Assembly (NCBI GenBank): GCA_020692235.1
Contig: JAIMKU010000014.1
Span: 1-38,730, forward strand
Direction: 5' to 3'
Origin: Hydrogenophilus sp.
GTDB lineage: Bacteria; Pseudomonadota; Gammaproteobacteria; Burkholderiales; Thiobacillaceae
Length of the DNA stretch: 38,730 nt
Of the stretch, positions 19,422 to 25,453 are shown piece by piece. The notes below the pieces were generated by a model. The model saw only the letters and a program-made list of their open reading frames with translations. It had not been told where the DNA came from and searched no databases. The number at the start of each line of letters is the position of its first letter. The stretch's first letter is position 1. A program made the position numbers and the translations under genes.

Positions 19422-19474
19422 CTTTGCTTGGGGCGTAGTCACGGCCGTCTGAGCGGTTAACACCAGGTTAACGG

Positions 19475-20926
19475 CTATATCAGGATGATGTCGTACTGCT
19501 CTTGGGTGAACAGGCTTTCAACCTGGAGCGAGACCGGTTTGCCGATGAAGTCGGACAGTTGCGCCAGGTTTTGCGATTCCTCGTCGAGGAACAAGTCGAT
19601 CACCGTCGGCGCGGCCAGGATGCGGAACTCGCGCGCGTCGAACTGGCGCGCCTCGCGCATCAGGTTGCGCAGTATCTCGTAGCACACGCTCTGGGCGGTC
19701 TTGATCTGGCCCCGGCCCTGGCAGGTCGGGCAGGGTTCGCATATTTGCCTGGCCAGACTCTCGCGGGTTCGCTTGCGGGTCATCTCGACCAGACCGAGCG
19801 AGGTGAAGCCGTTGACGGTGATGCGGGTGCGGTCGCTGGCGATGCCCTTGGTCAGCTCGTTGAGCACGGCTTCCTTATGGACGGCCACGTCCATGTCGAT
19901 GTAGTCGACAATGATGATGCCACCCAGGTTTCTCAAGCGCAGTTGCCGGGCGATGACCTGCGAGGCCTCCAGGTTGGTCTTGAAGATGGTCTCGTCGAAG
20001 GTTCGGCCGCTGGTATAGCCGCCGGTGTTGACGTCGATCGTGGTCAGCGCCTCGGTCTGGTCAATAATCAGATAGCCGCCCGATTTCAGGTCCACCCGTC
20101 GGCTTAGCGCCTTCTCGATTTCATCGTCGACGCCATACAGGTCGAACAACGGCCGTTCGGCGACGTAAAGGTTGATCTTCTTGACCAGGTTATGGGTGAA
20201 GTCCTCAGCGAAGCTCATCATGCGCTGATAGGTCTCGCGCGAGTCGATCAGTATGCGGTCGGTCTGGTCGTTGGCGAAGTCGCGCAGGACGCGGTGAGCC
20301 AGGTCGAGTTCCTGATAGATCAGGGTCGGTCCCTCGCTGGTGTCCGCGCGATTTTTGATGGCTTCCCACAAGGTGCGCAGATACTCGACATCGGCCGCCA
20401 ACTCGCAGTCCTCGGCGATGTTGGCCATGGTACGGATGATGAAGCCGCCATGTTCGTCCTGCGGCAGCAGGCCTTGCAGACGGCTACGCAATAGTTCGCG
20501 CTCGGCCTCGTCCTCGATCTTCTGGGAGATGCCGATGCGGGTCTCCTGCGGCAGGTAAACCAGGAAGCGGCCGGCCATGCTAATCTGGGTTGAAAGCCGC
20601 GCGCCCTTGGTACTGATCGGGTCCTTGATGACCTGAACCAGGATGTTCTGGCCTTCGTGCAGGACGCGCTCGATCGGTTGCAGGGTGTCGCCATCGCGGG
20701 CGTCCCAGATGTCGCCGACATGGAGAAAGGCGGCCCGCTCGATGCCGATGTCGATGAAGGCCGACTGCATACCTGGCAGCACTCGGCTGACGCGACCAAG
20801 GTAGGTATTGCCCACCAGGCCCCGTTGATTGGCGCGTTCGATGTGCAGTTCCTGCACCGCGCCCAGGTAGGTAACCGCAACCCGCGTTTCCTGCGGGGTG
20901 ACGTTAATCAGTATTTCTTCGCTCAT
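19475..20926 (-). CDS. rng: ribonuclease G
   Basis: RNase G is the endoribonuclease of the RNase E/G family that matures 16S rRNA 5' ends and degrades some mRNAs. The 483-residue length matches RNase G without the RNase E scaffold tail. The N-terminal S1-like domain includes GNTYLGRVSRVLPGMQSAFIDIG. The catalytic DNase I-like part shows TIDVNTGGYTSG and LGGIIIVDYIDM, with the metal-binding Asp residues, and the zinc-link CEPCPTCQGRG follows. It lies 67 bp downstream of maf on the same strand. Confidence 0.96.
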   Translation of the reverse strand: MSEEILINVTPQETRVAVTYLGAVQELHIERANQRGLVGNTYLGRVSRVLPGMQSAFIDIGIERAAFLHVGDIWDARDGDTLQPIERVLHEGQNILVQVIKDPISTKGARLSTQISMAGRFLVYLPQETRIGISQKIEDEAERELLRSRLQGLLPQDEHGGFIIRTMANIAEDCELAADVEYLRTLWEAIKNRADTSEGPTLIYQELDLAHRVLRDFANDQTDRILIDSRETYQRMMSFAEDFTHNLVKKINLYVAERPLFDLYGVDDEIEKALSRRVDLKSGGYLIIDQTEALTTIDVNTGGYTSGRTFDETIFKTNLEASQVIARQLRLRNLGGIIIVDYIDMDVAVHKEAVLNELTKGIASDRTRITVNGFTSLGLVEMTRKRTRESLARQICEPCPTCQGRGQIKTAQSVCYEILRNLMREARQFDAREFRILAAPTVIDLFLDEESQNLAQLSDFIGKPVSLQVESLFTQEQYDIILI

Positions 20927-20947
20927 GGTTGGTCCGGAATAGTGGAG

Positions 20948-20988
20948 AGTCGAGAGCCGGCCAAAACCTGCGTGGCCGACTCTCGACT
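20948..20988. repeat. long inverted repeat between maf and rng
   Basis: The arms AGTCGAGAGCCGGCCA and TGGCCGACTCTCGACT are 16 bp each with one mismatch, around a 9-nt loop. No T-run follows on either strand, so it is not an ordinary terminator. It would form a strong hairpin in a maf-rng transcript just ahead of rng, where it might act in processing. No other copy was noticed in the window. Confidence 0.6.
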
Positions 20989-20993
20989 CGCTG

Positions 20994-21587
20994 CTACAGT
21001 ACCTCGAAGCCCACCGCTTTCAGTAATTCGGAAGTCTCGAACAGCGGCAGCCCCATAACCCCGGAATAACTGCCCGATAGCCGTGCCACGAATAACGCCG
21101 CGCGGCCCTGAATGCCATAGCCGCCGGCCTTGTCGTAGCCTTCCTTGCTGGCCACGTAAGCGGCTATTTCTGTTTCTGAGAGCGGCTTGAAATGCACCTC
21201 GCTCTCGGAAATGGCCGACTCCAGGCGGCCGCCCAGGGCGACTGCAACGCCAGTCAGCACGGTATGGGTGCGGCCCGAATAACGACGCAGCATAGCGGCC
21301 GCCTCGTCGGCGTCGGCCGGCTTGCCGAGGATGGCGTGGTCTATCGTGACCGTGGTGTCCGCCGCCACGACCGGCAGGACCGGCAACCTGCGCTCGGCGA
21401 TGGCCTGCACCCCGGCCTCGGCCTTGCGCCGGGCAAGACGAGCAACATACGCTACAGCATCCTCACCGGGCAGCGGGGTCTCGTCGATAACGGCGCCTAG
21501 ACGCAGCGCGGTCGGCAGAAGGCCGATCTGGCGCAACAGTTCGAGCCGGCGCGGACTTTGCGAGGCGAGGTAAAGCGGTTTGCTCAT
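20994..21587 (-). CDS. maf: Maf-family nucleotide pyrophosphatase
   Basis: Maf proteins hydrolyse non-canonical or specific nucleoside triphosphates. The 197-residue product opens with LYLASQSPRRLELLRQIG, the phosphate-binding signature. Next come ETPLPGEDAVAYVARLARRKAEA, the catalytic-aspartate segment VVAADTTVTIDHAILGKP, the YSGRTHTVLTGVAV motif and KAGGYGIQGRAALFV. The gene is intact. Its first 32 codons and 19 bp of upstream DNA are duplicated exactly at 22640-22754 beyond the toxin-antitoxin insert. Confidence 0.95.
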   Translation of the reverse strand: MSKPLYLASQSPRRLELLRQIGLLPTALRLGAVIDETPLPGEDAVAYVARLARRKAEAGVQAIAERRLPVLPVVAADTTVTIDHAILGKPADADEAAAMLRRYSGRTHTVLTGVAVALGGRLESAISESEVHFKPLSETEIAAYVASKEGYDKAGGYGIQGRAALFVARLSGSYSGVMGLPLFETSELLKAVGFEVL

Positions 21588-21606
21588 GATGGCTGGATTC
21601 TACCTT
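21492..21606. repeat. 115-bp direct repeat, copy A (5' end of maf)
   Basis: This segment is identical base for base to 22640-22754. It covers the first 32 codons of maf plus the short spacer to the rlmH stop. It lies 1148 bp from copy B and, with it, brackets the toxin-antitoxin pair and the rlmH C-terminal fragment. The perfect identity implies a recent duplication or an assembly join. Confidence 0.97.
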
Positions 21607-21607
21607 G

Positions 21608-21691
21608 TTAATCCCGGTGATATGGATGATTGGCCAGTAGCGTCCAGGTCCTATACAACTGCTCGACCAGCAGTACGCGGGCCAGTAGCAA
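21608..21691 (-). pseudogene. rlmH: C-terminal fragment of RlmH (23S rRNA pseudouridine-1915 N3-methyltransferase)
   Basis: Read on the minus strand, [27 protein letters not shown]-stop matches the conserved end of RlmH (xxRVLLxEQLYRAWxxxxNHPYHRE). Upstream of LLL the sequence turns to unrelated RARPPPF, so about 100 central residues are missing. The stop is 20 bp before maf, the normal rlmH-maf junction. The N-terminal fragment lies about 1.1 kb upstream at 22753-22827. Confidence 0.85.
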
Positions 21692-21877
21692 AAAGGAGGG
21701 GGCCGGGCTCGAATCAATTTCGCGTCCCTTGCCAGTGGGGTGCGGGCATTTTCCTGGTGGCGATTACGCGTCAGCCACGCCATGCCGTGGAGCCAATAAA
21801 AGCTCGCACAAGGTCAGATTTGGCGCAGCCAAAAAGAACAACCGAACAGGGCAATCATTGGTGCTAAAGCGCGCTTC
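21692..21877. other. unassigned insert sequence between the rlmH remnant and the toxin-antitoxin promoter
   Basis: This stretch of about 185 bp belongs neither to rlmH nor to the toxin-antitoxin genes. The track ORFs here are overlapping shadows without recognisable domains. No transposase, tRNA or terminal inverted repeat was seen. It is probably foreign DNA that came in with the toxin-antitoxin pair. Confidence 0.5.
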
Positions 21878-21912
21878 TTGTTAAAAAATCCGAATCGGAC
21901 TAACATTAGTCC
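21878..21912 (+). promoter_or_regulatory. promoter and palindromic operator of the Phd/PIN toxin-antitoxin pair
   Basis: TTGTTA (21878-21883) and TAACAT (21901-21906) are 17 bp apart. Two overlapping palindromes, TCCGA-A-TCGGA (21889-21899) and GGACTAA-CA-TTAGTCC (21897-21912), cover the spacer and the -10. This is the layout expected for autorepression by the antitoxin or antitoxin-toxin complex. Confidence 0.65.
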
Positions 21913-21935
21913 ACAAAATCGAGGTGAGGTATATT

Positions 21936-22178
21936 ATGCAAACCGTCAACATCCATGAAGCCAAGACACAGTTCTCCCGTTTTGTTGATCGAGCGGAGGC
22001 AGGCGAGGAGATCGTGATTGCCCGCGCAGGTAAGCCAGTCGCGCGTTTGGTGGCATTGGAAAGTGCATCACTTAAGCCGCGCAAGTTGGGCTTGGGTAAA
22101 AAGCAATTTTCCTTTCCTGAGAAATTCGATGACTTGAGTGCTGGCGACATTGCCGATATGTTCGAGCACGGCAAATAA
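21936..22178 (+). CDS. Phd/YefM-type (VapB-like) antitoxin
   Basis: This is the antitoxin of a type II pair. It is 80 residues long with the Phd/YefM signature MQTVNIHEAKTQFSRFVDRAEAGEEIVIARAGKPVARLVAL in the DNA-binding N-terminal half. A variable charged C-terminus (KKQFSFPEKFDDLSAGDIADMFEHGK) would wrap the toxin. The start is ATG 21936, because GAGGTGAGG lies 6 nt upstream; the track start (GTG 21924) lies within that ribosome-binding region. The stop directly abuts the toxin ATG. Palindromes upstream suggest autoregulation. Confidence 0.9.
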   Translation: MQTVNIHEAKTQFSRFVDRAEAGEEIVIARAGKPVARLVALESASLKPRKLGLGKKQFSFPEKFDDLSAGDIADMFEHGK

Positions 22179-22586
22179 ATGGCCGAACATGTTTATCTGC
22201 TGGACACCAATGTGCTGCTCGCGGCATTGCTTGCTCCGGAACGTTTGCCGCCGGAGGTGGTTGCCGGTTTAACGGATGCGTCAAATACCGTGTATTTCAG
22301 TGCAGCCAGCACCTGGGAAGTGGCCATCAAGCGCTCGCTGCATCGTGCTGATTTTGATTTCTCGCCTGAGGATATTCATCGGCTGGCACTGGACACAGGC
22401 TTTACCGAGTTGCAGGTGAAGGGAGAGGATTGCTACCCGCTGGTGAACCTGCCTTGGCATCACCGAGATCCATTTGATCGTTTGCTGATCGCACAGGCGC
22501 AATCCTTGCCCGCTTACCTGCTGACGACAGATAGCGTGTTGAGTCAATACACTGAATTAGTTATTCGCCTGACCTTGGAACCTTAA
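22179..22586 (+). CDS. PIN-domain ribonuclease toxin (VapC family)
   Basis: This is the toxin partner of the upstream antitoxin, a 135-residue PIN-domain Mg-dependent RNase. The acidic active-site residues lie in LLDTNVLLAAL (N-terminal Asp), SAASTWEVAIK (Glu), HHRDPFDRLLIAQA (Asp) and LLTTDSVLSQY (Asp), so the site looks complete. The ATG follows the antitoxin stop with no gap, indicating coupled translation. The RNA target cannot be predicted. Confidence 0.9.
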   Translation: MAEHVYLLDTNVLLAALLAPERLPPEVVAGLTDASNTVYFSAASTWEVAIKRSLHRADFDFSPEDIHRLALDTGFTELQVKGEDCYPLVNLPWHHRDPFDRLLIAQAQSLPAYLLTTDSVLSQYTELVIRLTLEP

Positions 22587-22639
22587 GCACATTTCACAAA
22601 GGAAAAAGGCCCCGCGAGTTAAAAAGAATTAAGAGACCA

Positions 22640-22754
22640 GGCGCCTAGACGCAGCGCGGTCGGCAGAAGGCCGATCTGGCGCAACAGTTCGAGCCGGCGC
22701 GGACTTTGCGAGGCGAGGTAAAGCGGTTTGCTCATGATGGCTGGATTCTACCTT
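22640..22754. repeat. 115-bp direct repeat, copy B (orphan 5' end of maf)
   Basis: This is an exact copy of 21492-21606. On the minus strand it joins the truncated rlmH start directly to the maf leader and its first 32 codons. The maf frame then runs into the unrelated sequence AGAGACCAG, so this copy encodes no functional Maf. The 53 bp between the toxin stop and this repeat show nothing recognisable. Confidence 0.97.
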
Positions 22755-22827
22755 TGATGTATTCGCCTTCGGCGGTTTCGGCCCAGGCGGGCAATTTGTC
22801 GCCGACGGCCAGTATCAGTAGTTTCAT
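22732..22827 (-). pseudogene. rlmH: N-terminal fragment of RlmH
   Basis: From ATG 22827 the frame reads MKLLILAVGDKLPAWAETAEGEYIK, a clear RlmH N-terminus. It then crosses into the duplicated maf leader (GRIQPS-stop). The junction falls at AAAGGTAG, next to the end of the 115-bp repeat. Together with the C-terminal fragment this shows one rlmH gene with its middle deleted and foreign DNA inserted. The usual upstream partners rsfS and nadD are absent. Confidence 0.85.
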
Positions 22828-23082
22828 GGTGGCGACTATAGCAAAGCCCGCGTCGCAGCCTTGTGCTGTGTTGGCGCCCAATGCACCCGTCGAAGTGGTG
22901 TACACGCCACCTCGCCACCGGGCCGCGTTACGTCTGGGCGCTCCTGCTGGCGTGCATCTACCTGGCCAGCAAAGTTTTGACTTGACTTGGAATGTAATTT
23001 AAGGTACAAAAGCACCATTATTATTATAATAAATAAGGCCGTTAATAATGGCTATATCCCTTGTTGATATTGAGGAGACAAC
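22828..23082. other. intergenic region before the YeiH-like transporter gene
   Basis: This 255-bp region has a GC-rich first part and an AT-rich last part (ATTATTATTATAATAAATAA) that probably carries the transporter promoter. A 34-codon frame at 22881-22985 (MHPSKWCTRHLATGPRYVWALLLACIYLASKVLT) contains one hydrophobic stretch. It may be a microprotein or a remnant of a membrane-protein gene, but nothing supports its expression. Confidence 0.4.
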
Positions 23083-24228
23083 ATGAACGAAGATGCTGGT
23101 TTTTTTCGCAAACTACCCAGCGCCCTACCGGGTCTGGCCCTGATCGTTTTGACCATGGTGGTGATACGTAACTGGATCGAGCCATGGATGTCAACCGCAG
23201 TCGTATTCGGAATGAAGGGTTGGCTGGTCAAGGCCACGCACCTTAATTACATTCTGCTGGGCATCATCTTGGGAATGCTCTACCGCAATGTGATTTTCGG
23301 TGGAAAAATGCCCGCTGTCCTGAGCGACGGATTCAAGCTCTCCCGTCTCATGATCAAGACCGGTATTATTTTGCTGGGCTCGCTCTACACGGTTAACGCC
23401 ATCGTGCAGCTCGGCTCCATGGCGATCATCCTGATAGGCGGTTTCGTGATCCTGACCATCATCATGGTGTTGTGGTTCGGCACCATGCTGGGGCTTGACC
23501 GCTCCATGATCGGCGTCATGGCGAACGCGCTGAGCATCTGCGGCGTCAGCGCCGCTGTGGCCACTTCGCCGGCCGTTGAAGCCAAGGCATCGCATGTGGC
23601 CTACGCCATTGCCACCATTCTGGGCTTCGGCGTCCTGACCATGTTCATCAGCCCCTTCATCGGCCACGCATTGGATCTCACCGACTTGCAGTATGGCGCC
23701 TGGATCGGCACCGGCATTCTCAATTCCGGTCAGGTATTGGCGGCAGCGCTGGCGTTCAATCCCAACATAGCGCCGGGCACGGCGGCGTCGGTGGCGGAAG
23801 TCTGGAACATCATGCGCGTGATCTCTATCCCCTTCGCCGTGTTCGCTGTCACCGTCTGGTATTGGGCCGGCAAAACAGAATTGGGAGAAGGTGGCAAACG
23901 CAAAGGGCTGGGTACCTTGCTGGTCGAGAAATTTCCGGTGTTCGTGCTCGGCTTTTTAGGCATGGTGTTCCTTACCAGCATGGGCACGTTTGGTGATGTG
24001 GGCCTCAAAGGCGGTCCCGCAGCCTCCGATACCGTCAAAATGATGCGTCTGTGGATGACCTGGATCTTCGGCTTCGGCTTGGTCGGACTCGGTGGCTATA
24101 TTGATTTCAAGGAACTCCGCCAAGCCGGCGGCGCGCCGCTCAAGCTTGGCCTGATTGTGGGTGTCACCAAATATGTACTGGCATTGGTGGTGGTATTCCT
24201 GATCAAAGATTACTTGGTTGCAATTTAG
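23083..24228 (+). CDS. YeiH/UPF0324 family putative sulfate exporter
   Basis: This is a 381-residue polytopic inner-membrane protein with about ten hydrophobic segments. The family signature GVMANALSICGVSAAVATSPAVEAK (ICGxSA motif) is present, as are GTGILNSGQVLAAALAF and WIFGFGLVGLGGYIDFKELRQAG. The family is annotated as putative sulfate exporters, but transport substrates are mostly untested. A GAGGAGA Shine-Dalgarno lies just before ATG 23083. It is first in a three-gene plus-strand set with a single-pass microprotein and a Usp-domain protein, 27 bp and 14 bp apart. Confidence 0.85.
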   Translation: MNEDAGFFRKLPSALPGLALIVLTMVVIRNWIEPWMSTAVVFGMKGWLVKATHLNYILLGIILGMLYRNVIFGGKMPAVLSDGFKLSRLMIKTGIILLGSLYTVNAIVQLGSMAIILIGGFVILTIIMVLWFGTMLGLDRSMIGVMANALSICGVSAAVATSPAVEAKASHVAYAIATILGFGVLTMFISPFIGHALDLTDLQYGAWIGTGILNSGQVLAAALAFNPNIAPGTAASVAEVWNIMRVISIPFAVFAVTVWYWAGKTELGEGGKRKGLGTLLVEKFPVFVLGFLGMVFLTSMGTFGDVGLKGGPAASDTVKMMRLWMTWIFGFGLVGLGGYIDFKELRQAGGAPLKLGLIVGVTKYVLALVVVFLIKDYLVAI

Positions 24229-24255
24229 TAAAATCAACTGCTAGGAGAATGAATC

Positions 24256-24498
24256 ATGGCTAAAACAGGTAGCGAAACCATTGGCGCCACAGGCGATAAA
24301 GGCAAAATGACTTTGTTCAAGGATGACCGCGCAGAGGACATCGGCGCGATTATCATGGCCGTACTCGTCGTTGCCGCAATCATGGTCTTGACCATGAATA
24401 AACCGGCCGCCCAACCGGCAGCACCCGCTGCTCCTGCGGCAACCGCTGTCGCTCCGGTCATAGCGCCGATGGCGCCCGTTGAACCGGTAAAGAAATAA
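24256..24498 (+). CDS. 80-residue single-pass membrane microprotein
   Basis: I do not recognise the family. The N-terminal 30 residues are polar (MAKTGSETIGATGDKGKMTLFKDDRAED). One membrane segment follows (IGAIIMAVLVVAAIMVLTM, about residues 31-49). The tail is Ala/Pro-rich (NKPAAQPAAPAAPAATAV) and ends PVKK. AGGAGA lies 8 nt before the ATG, so the start is well supported. Sitting 27 bp after the transporter gene and 14 bp before the Usp gene, it may be a small accessory subunit of the transporter (inference). Confidence 0.75.
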   Translation: MAKTGSETIGATGDKGKMTLFKDDRAEDIGAIIMAVLVVAAIMVLTMNKPAAQPAAPAAPAATAVAPVIAPMAPVEPVKK

Positions 24499-24512
24499 GA
24501 ATCGGCGGCTTC

Positions 24513-24962
24513 GTGGGATTTAAAAACGTTGTTGTTGCGGTAGATGGTTCTGAAGCCTCGCAAGAGGCGTTGAACTGTGCCATAGAGTTGGCCCGTCAGA
24601 GCAAATGCGCCCTGACGGGCCTTTTTATTATCGACGGCGGCTGGCCCGATTATATTGGTAACGATTGGCAATCATCCAAAGGCGCGCGTCAAGGCTTTCT
24701 CGATTACATCCGCAAGGAGCAGGAAGAGCAGGCGGACGCGGCGCGTAAGCAATTCGAAGTAGCCAGCGCAGGGATGGCAACGGCATTCTCGCTGCTGAGT
24801 GGCGATCCAACCGAAGAGTTGCTCAAAATTGCCAATGCAGCAAGCACCGACATCTTTGTCATCAGCCGTCGGGTCTTCCAGGTAAGCGGACGGCCCAGCC
24901 TAAAATCCCTCGCCAAGACCCTGGCGCTAAAAGCCACGCGCCCCCTGTTGCTTCTTCCCTGA
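24513..24962 (+). CDS. universal stress protein (UspA domain)
   Basis: This is a 149-residue single UspA-fold protein starting at GTG 24513. The N-terminal strand and loop NVVVAVDGSEASQEALNCAIELARQSKCALTGLFIID and the late FVISRRVF and ATRPLLLLP strands are typical. The ATP-binding Gly-x2-Gly-x9-Gly-Ser motif is degenerate (SGRPSLKSLAKTLALK), so it may not bind ATP like UspFG. There is no clear Shine-Dalgarno; translation may be coupled to the microprotein gene 14 bp upstream. A terminator-like hairpin lies inside the gene. Confidence 0.88.
   Translation: MGFKNVVVAVDGSEASQEALNCAIELARQSKCALTGLFIIDGGWPDYIGNDWQSSKGARQGFLDYIRKEQEEQADAARKQFEVASAGMATAFSLLSGDPTEELLKIANAASTDIFVISRRVFQVSGRPSLKSLAKTLALKATRPLLLLP
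24590..24630 (+). terminator. intragenic terminator-like hairpin within the Usp gene
   Basis: GGCCCGTCAG (24590-24599) pairs perfectly with CTGACGGGCC (24612-24621) around a 12-nt loop. TTTTTATTA follows immediately on the sense strand. It has all parts of a Rho-independent terminator, yet lies about 80 bp inside the Usp coding sequence. Whether it ends transcripts of the transporter and microprotein genes is untested. Confidence 0.6.
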
Positions 24963-25074
24963 TTTTCCTCGCAGCAAAAAGGGTAGAGCAGAGGACAGGC
25001 TACTGTATTCCGCAGGTCAAGCTATCTGTTGCTGCACCTTCCCGTCTGGCGGCGAATAATTTGTAGCAATAAGG

Positions 25075-25123
25075 TTGTATGTCGCCTATTAACTATATAT
25101 AAACTGTATAAGCGGTATATAAT
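25075..25123 (+). promoter_or_regulatory. promoter/operator region of hipBA
   Basis: TTGTAT (25075-25080) and TATAAA (25098-25103) are 17 bp apart. A second perfect -10, TATAAT (25118-25123), lies 6 bp before the hipB ATG. The region TATATATAAACTGTATAAGCGGTATATAAT is rich in repeated TATA half-sites that could form a HipB operator. No Shine-Dalgarno precedes the ATG, so a leaderless transcript from the second -10 is possible. Confidence 0.45.
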
Positions 25124-25129
25124 TACCGA

Positions 25130-25450
25130 ATGAGCCAACTACTATTTAACACCCCGAACGAACTTCAGCACCTTCTGGGTGAGCGGATAAGGCGGCTACG
25201 CCTGAACCGCAACCTGGATCAGCGCACCACGGCGGAAAAAGCCGGTATCTCCGAGAAGTCCTTGCGTAATCTCGAGTCCGGGCGGGGTTCGACGGTAGAA
25301 ACCCTATTGCGCACACTAAAAGCACTCGAATATCTGCAAGGAATCGATATGCTGGCCCCGGAAACCAGTGTTAATCCGCTTGACTTGCTACGCCAGTCCA
25401 AGGCGCCGCAACGTGCGCGGCGAGTGAACAAACAGGCACGGGAAGACTGA
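25130..25450 (+). CDS. hipB: HipB-like XRE-family antitoxin
   Basis: This 106-residue protein has a Cro/C1-type helix-turn-helix (LGERIRRLRLNRNLDQRTTAEKAGISEKSLRNLESGRGSTVETLLRTLKAL, about residues 16-66). A basic C-terminal tail follows (KAPQRARRVNKQARED). As a HipB homologue it would repress the operon and neutralise the HipA kinase. The ATG has no upstream Shine-Dalgarno. The gap to hipA is 3 bp. Confidence 0.9.
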   Translation: MSQLLFNTPNELQHLLGERIRRLRLNRNLDQRTTAEKAGISEKSLRNLESGRGSTVETLLRTLKALEYLQGIDMLAPETSVNPLDLLRQSKAPQRARRVNKQARED

Positions 25451-25453
25451 TAC

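Noticed and set aside
21692-21877. Possible tRNA or attachment site next to the toxin-antitoxin insert (GGGCTCGAATC)
   Set aside because: The short T-loop-like string has no matching acceptor or anticodon stems nearby, so no tRNA can be supported.
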